From positions 1 through 22,055 of the forward strand of contig JBFYSV010000230.1 of assembly GCA_041301185.1 (NCBI GenBank): a DNA stretch of 22,055 nt, read 5' to 3'. Position numbers and translations under genes: made by a program. Below the pieces are notes generated by a model. It did not search any database. It was not told where the DNA came from and saw only the letters and a list, made by a program, of their open reading frames with translations. Below are positions 20,252 to 22,055 of the stretch, piece after piece (the stretch's first letter is position 1; each line of letters opens with the position of its first letter). The stretch is from JAQBDA01 sp041301185. Lineage in GTDB: Bacteria > Chloroflexota > Anaerolineae > Anaerolineales > UBA4823.

Positions 20252-21280
20252 CTAGTGAACGGGTGTTTTGGCTGGCTGGGCAGTAGATTCACGGACGACA
20301 AGCCACGTGCCAACCTCCTGCTGTCGCACTACCGTAGCAGGGTGATCGATCATATCCAGCAACAACTGCATCGCCCGCCTGCCAATTTCAAAGCGCGGCA
20401 GGGCGATTGTTGTCAATGGCGGGGTAACTTTCGAGGCCAGATCAATATCGTCCAGCCCGATCACGGAAATGTCTTGCGGAATGATCAGCCCCTCATTGCG
20501 GGCAGCCCACAGCACCCCCAGGGCGGTCAGATCATTGGCGGTGACAACTGCGCTCGGTCGGGGCGTGGCTTGCATCAGCTGGTTGAACGCCTTGTGACCT
20601 CCCTCAATCCGCAGGTTGCCCTCGATGAGTAGAGAACTATCTGGGTTCACGCCGCATTCTTCCAGCGCCTCCAGGAAAGCATCCCGCCGGGCGCGGGCGG
20701 TCCAAAAGTTCAGCGGACCGCTGACATAGGCGATGTTCTCATGCCCCAGCCCAACCAGGTGCGCCACGGCCTGTTGAATGCCGGTCTTGAAGTCGATGGT
20801 AATCGTCGCCGCCAGTTCTTCCACCTGAGTATTTTCCCAATCCAGTACGACTGCCTGGATCTGGTTCTTGACCACTTCTTCCACCATCTCAAGAGACATG
20901 CGGCTCGACATGAACATCACCCCATCCACCGAGCGGTCGATCAGCGAGTGGATCAGCCGCATGCCGCGCTCCAGGTCATAGCTGGTGTTGCACAAAAAGA
21001 CCGAGTAGCCGTTTGCCAGGGCAACTTCCTCAACGCCCATGATGACTTCATGGTAAAAGGGATTGCCCACATCCGAGATCAATAAGCCCGCGGTCCGGGT
21101 TCTCTGTGAGACCAGACTGCGGGCGATCCCGCTGGGGCGGTAACTCAGCTCATTGATTGCAAGCAAGACTTTCTTCTGGGTATCCGATTCGACGAAGCGG
21201 GTCTTATTAATCACATGCGAGACTGTGGATTTTGAAACCCCAGCCTTTTGTGCAACATCTGAGATGGTTACACGTTTCAT
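20252..21280 (-). CDS. LacI-family transcriptional regulator
   Basis: A 342-residue repressor-type regulator. The N-terminal helix-turn-helix TISDVAQKAGVSKSTVSHVIN (4-24) and hinge helix region (GIARSLVSQ) are complete. The periplasmic-binding-protein-like effector domain follows (TRTAGLLISDVGNPFYHEVI, SRMSLEMVEE, then VIGLDDIDLASKVTPPLTTI). The ligand is probably a sugar or glycoside. ATG 21280 is used because MKRVTISDVA is the classic family start; the frame is open back to 21325 but those residues are not conserved-looking. No Shine-Dalgarno is visible. It is followed by the binding protein and transporter genes and is divergent from the UroD-like gene, whose promoter carries a LacI-type palindrome. 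Confidence 0.94.
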   Translation of the reverse strand: MKRVTISDVAQKAGVSKSTVSHVINKTRFVESDTQKKVLLAINELSYRPSGIARSLVSQRTRTAGLLISDVGNPFYHEVIMGVEEVALANGYSVFLCNTSYDLERGMRLIHSLIDRSVDGVMFMSSRMSLEMVEEVVKNQIQAVVLDWENTQVEELAATITIDFKTGIQQAVAHLVGLGHENIAYVSGPLNFWTARARRDAFLEALEECGVNPDSSLLIEGNLRIEGGHKAFNQLMQATPRPSAVVTANDLTALGVLWAARNEGLIIPQDISVIGLDDIDLASKVTPPLTTIALPRFEIGRRAMQLLLDMIDHPATVVRQQEVGTWLVVRESTAQPAKTPVH

Positions 21281-21293
21281 CAAGGATTTGTTT

Positions 21294-21308
21294 GGTTGAT
21301 AATTAACC
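21294..21308. promoter_or_regulatory. Possible second operator-like palindrome near lacI start
   Basis: GGTT (21294-21297) and AACC (21305-21308) flank an AT-rich centre, a 15-base imperfect palindrome 14 bases before the lacI ATG. It could be an autoregulatory site, but it is short and differs from the strong palindrome at 21325-21346. Confidence 0.25.
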
Positions 21309-21324
21309 CAAGAATTTCGCCACA

Positions 21325-21346
21325 AAACCGTTTGCGCAATCGGTTT
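21325..21346. promoter_or_regulatory. LacI-family operator palindrome
   Basis: A 22-base palindrome with halves AAACCGTTTGC and GCAATCGGTTT and only one mismatched pair. It has a central CG and CG steps in each arm, as in LacI/GalR operators. It lies where the -35 region of the rightward promoter would be, so a bound repressor would block RNA polymerase. It is also upstream of lacI itself and could serve both directions. Confidence 0.65.
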
Positions 21347-21348
21347 CT

Positions 21349-21357
21349 TGATATAAT
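21349..21357 (+). promoter_or_regulatory. Extended -10 promoter of the UroD-like gene
   Basis: TGATATAAT, a perfect extended -10 element immediately right of the operator palindrome. Predicted transcription start is about 21364, which excludes translation starts upstream of that point and gives a leader of about 25 nt before TTG 21389. Confidence 0.6.
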
Positions 21358-21388
21358 ATTAACACAAGTAAAGAAGGGTGTCAATAAT

Positions 21389-22000
21389 TTGATTACCAGG
21401 CGCTCTCATGTACTGTATTCTTTGCAGCACACCCAGCCAGACCGGGTAGCACTCGATTTCGGGGGTCATCGTTCTTCGGGCATCGCCGCGTTGGCTTATC
21501 CAAAGCTGCGCCGGGCTCTCGGTCTGCCGCCCAAACCGATCCGTGTCTACGATGTGATCCAGCAGCTCGCCATAATTGACGAGGATGTGCTCGACCTGCT
21601 CGGCGTCGATACCATTGAGCTAGGGCGGGGCTTTGCCCTGGATGAGGCTGACTGGGCAGAATGGGTCTTGCCGGACGGTACCTCTTGCCAGGTGCCTGCC
21701 TGGAGCGTGCCCGAGCGCCAGCCCGGGAGGTGGGTGATCCGCTCCGCTTCCGGGCGGGTGCTGGCTCACATGCCGGAGGGGGCGCTGTATTTTGAGCAGT
21801 GTTACTGGCCTTTCCTGGAAAAAGATGAACTCTCCCAGATTGAGAATGCCTTCGCTGAGTGCATTTGGACGGCAGTCGCCTGCCCGCCCGGTCCCCAGGC
21901 GGACGATCTGCAGAACTTTGCCGCGGCTGCCCGCCGCTTTCGCCAGAGCAAGGACCGGGCGATAATCGGCTTATTCGGAGGCAGCCTGTTGGAGAGCTGA
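21389..22000 (+). CDS. UroD/MtaA-like family protein, interrupted by in-frame TGA
   Basis: The N-terminal part of a uroporphyrinogen decarboxylase-like protein (a TIM-barrel family that also includes corrinoid methyltransferases such as MtaA). SLQHTQPDRVALDFGG is the family's typical N-terminal signature. The start is TTG 21389 with GAAGGGTG 8 nt upstream; the frame is open back to 21296 but that region is promoter. The 203-residue product stops at TGA 21998-22000 after LFGGSLLES. Directly behind it the same frame continues EFLYRIDNLLAMLAAEPA to the window end, which is what the family normally has after GG-LLE. So the gene is a full-length family member broken by one nonsense codon, or the stop is a sequence error. 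In a locus with a LacI regulator and transporter, such proteins are of unknown, probably catabolic, role. It is not the haem-pathway HemE by context. Confidence 0.75.
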   Translation: MITRRSHVLYSLQHTQPDRVALDFGGHRSSGIAALAYPKLRRALGLPPKPIRVYDVIQQLAIIDEDVLDLLGVDTIELGRGFALDEADWAEWVLPDGTSCQVPAWSVPERQPGRWVIRSASGRVLAHMPEGALYFEQCYWPFLEKDELSQIENAFAECIWTAVACPPGPQADDLQNFAAAARRFRQSKDRAIIGLFGGSLLES

Positions 22001-22055
22001 GAGTTCCTGTACCGCATCGATAACTTGCTCGCCATGCTGGCAGCCGAGCCTGCTC

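Noticed and set aside
21296..21388. N-terminal extension of the UroD-like protein to 21296
   Set aside because: The stretch contains the operator and the -10 element, so it is promoter. TTG 21389 has a Shine-Dalgarno and begins the family-like sequence.
21998..22055. Selenocysteine insertion at the TGA of the UroD-like gene
   Set aside because: The only downstream hairpin possibility (about 22027-22054) is weak and badly spaced, and the position is not one where Cys or Sec is expected.

Overview
The window looks like a chromosomal piece of a free-living bacterium, most likely Chloroflexota of the Anaerolineae type. This is an inference. It rests on the Ala/Pro/Glu/Thr-rich linker of the secreted lipoprotein, the mix of housekeeping and accessory genes, intergenic TCATTGCGAG-type long-hairpin repeats, and a caspase/EACC1 module typical of large-genome filamentous bacteria. 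No phage, transposase, tRNA, rRNA or CRISPR was seen.

Left end (1-2912, + strand): aspS (5'-truncated by the window edge) and asnS, which has its own promoter candidate. Next (2893-4970, - strand): a compact three-gene operon of an EACC1-like protein, a caspase-fold protease with an EF-hand-like loop, and a TPR-like protein. It reads from a TTTACA-N17-GATAAT promoter and looks like a counter-invader or signalling conflict module; it is the most interesting part of the window. Between it and the next operon, on the + strand (about 5057-5306), is a strongly structured non-coding RNA that I read as 6S RNA, followed by a terminator-like hairpin.

Middle (5310-13739): prfB (release factor 2, with the classical CTTTGAC programmed +1 frameshift) and a large GT-C-like membrane protein form a - strand operon behind a consensus promoter. 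Then come a conserved TPR-like gene, a + strand MNT/HEPN pair whose HEPN partner has lost its core, and the - strand run of an S1P-lyase-like PLP enzyme, ftsY and an OGG/AlkA-type DNA glycosylase. ftsY and the MNT gene both have TATAAT exactly 8 nt before the ATG, suggesting leaderless mRNAs.

Right end (13973-22055): a LacI-family regulator, a family-5 solute-binding lipoprotein and dppB-dppC-dppD-dppF-like transporter genes form one uptake locus on the - strand, probably for an oligosaccharide rather than a peptide because of the LacI regulator. A perfect 14-bp inverted repeat sits exactly on the start and end junctions of the dppD-like gene. Divergent to lacI is a UroD/MtaA-like gene whose promoter carries a LacI-type operator palindrome. 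Its frame is broken by one in-frame TGA shortly before the window ends.

Three dispersed long-hairpin repeats lie in intergenic gaps (9121-9218, 13777-13961, 18007-18093).
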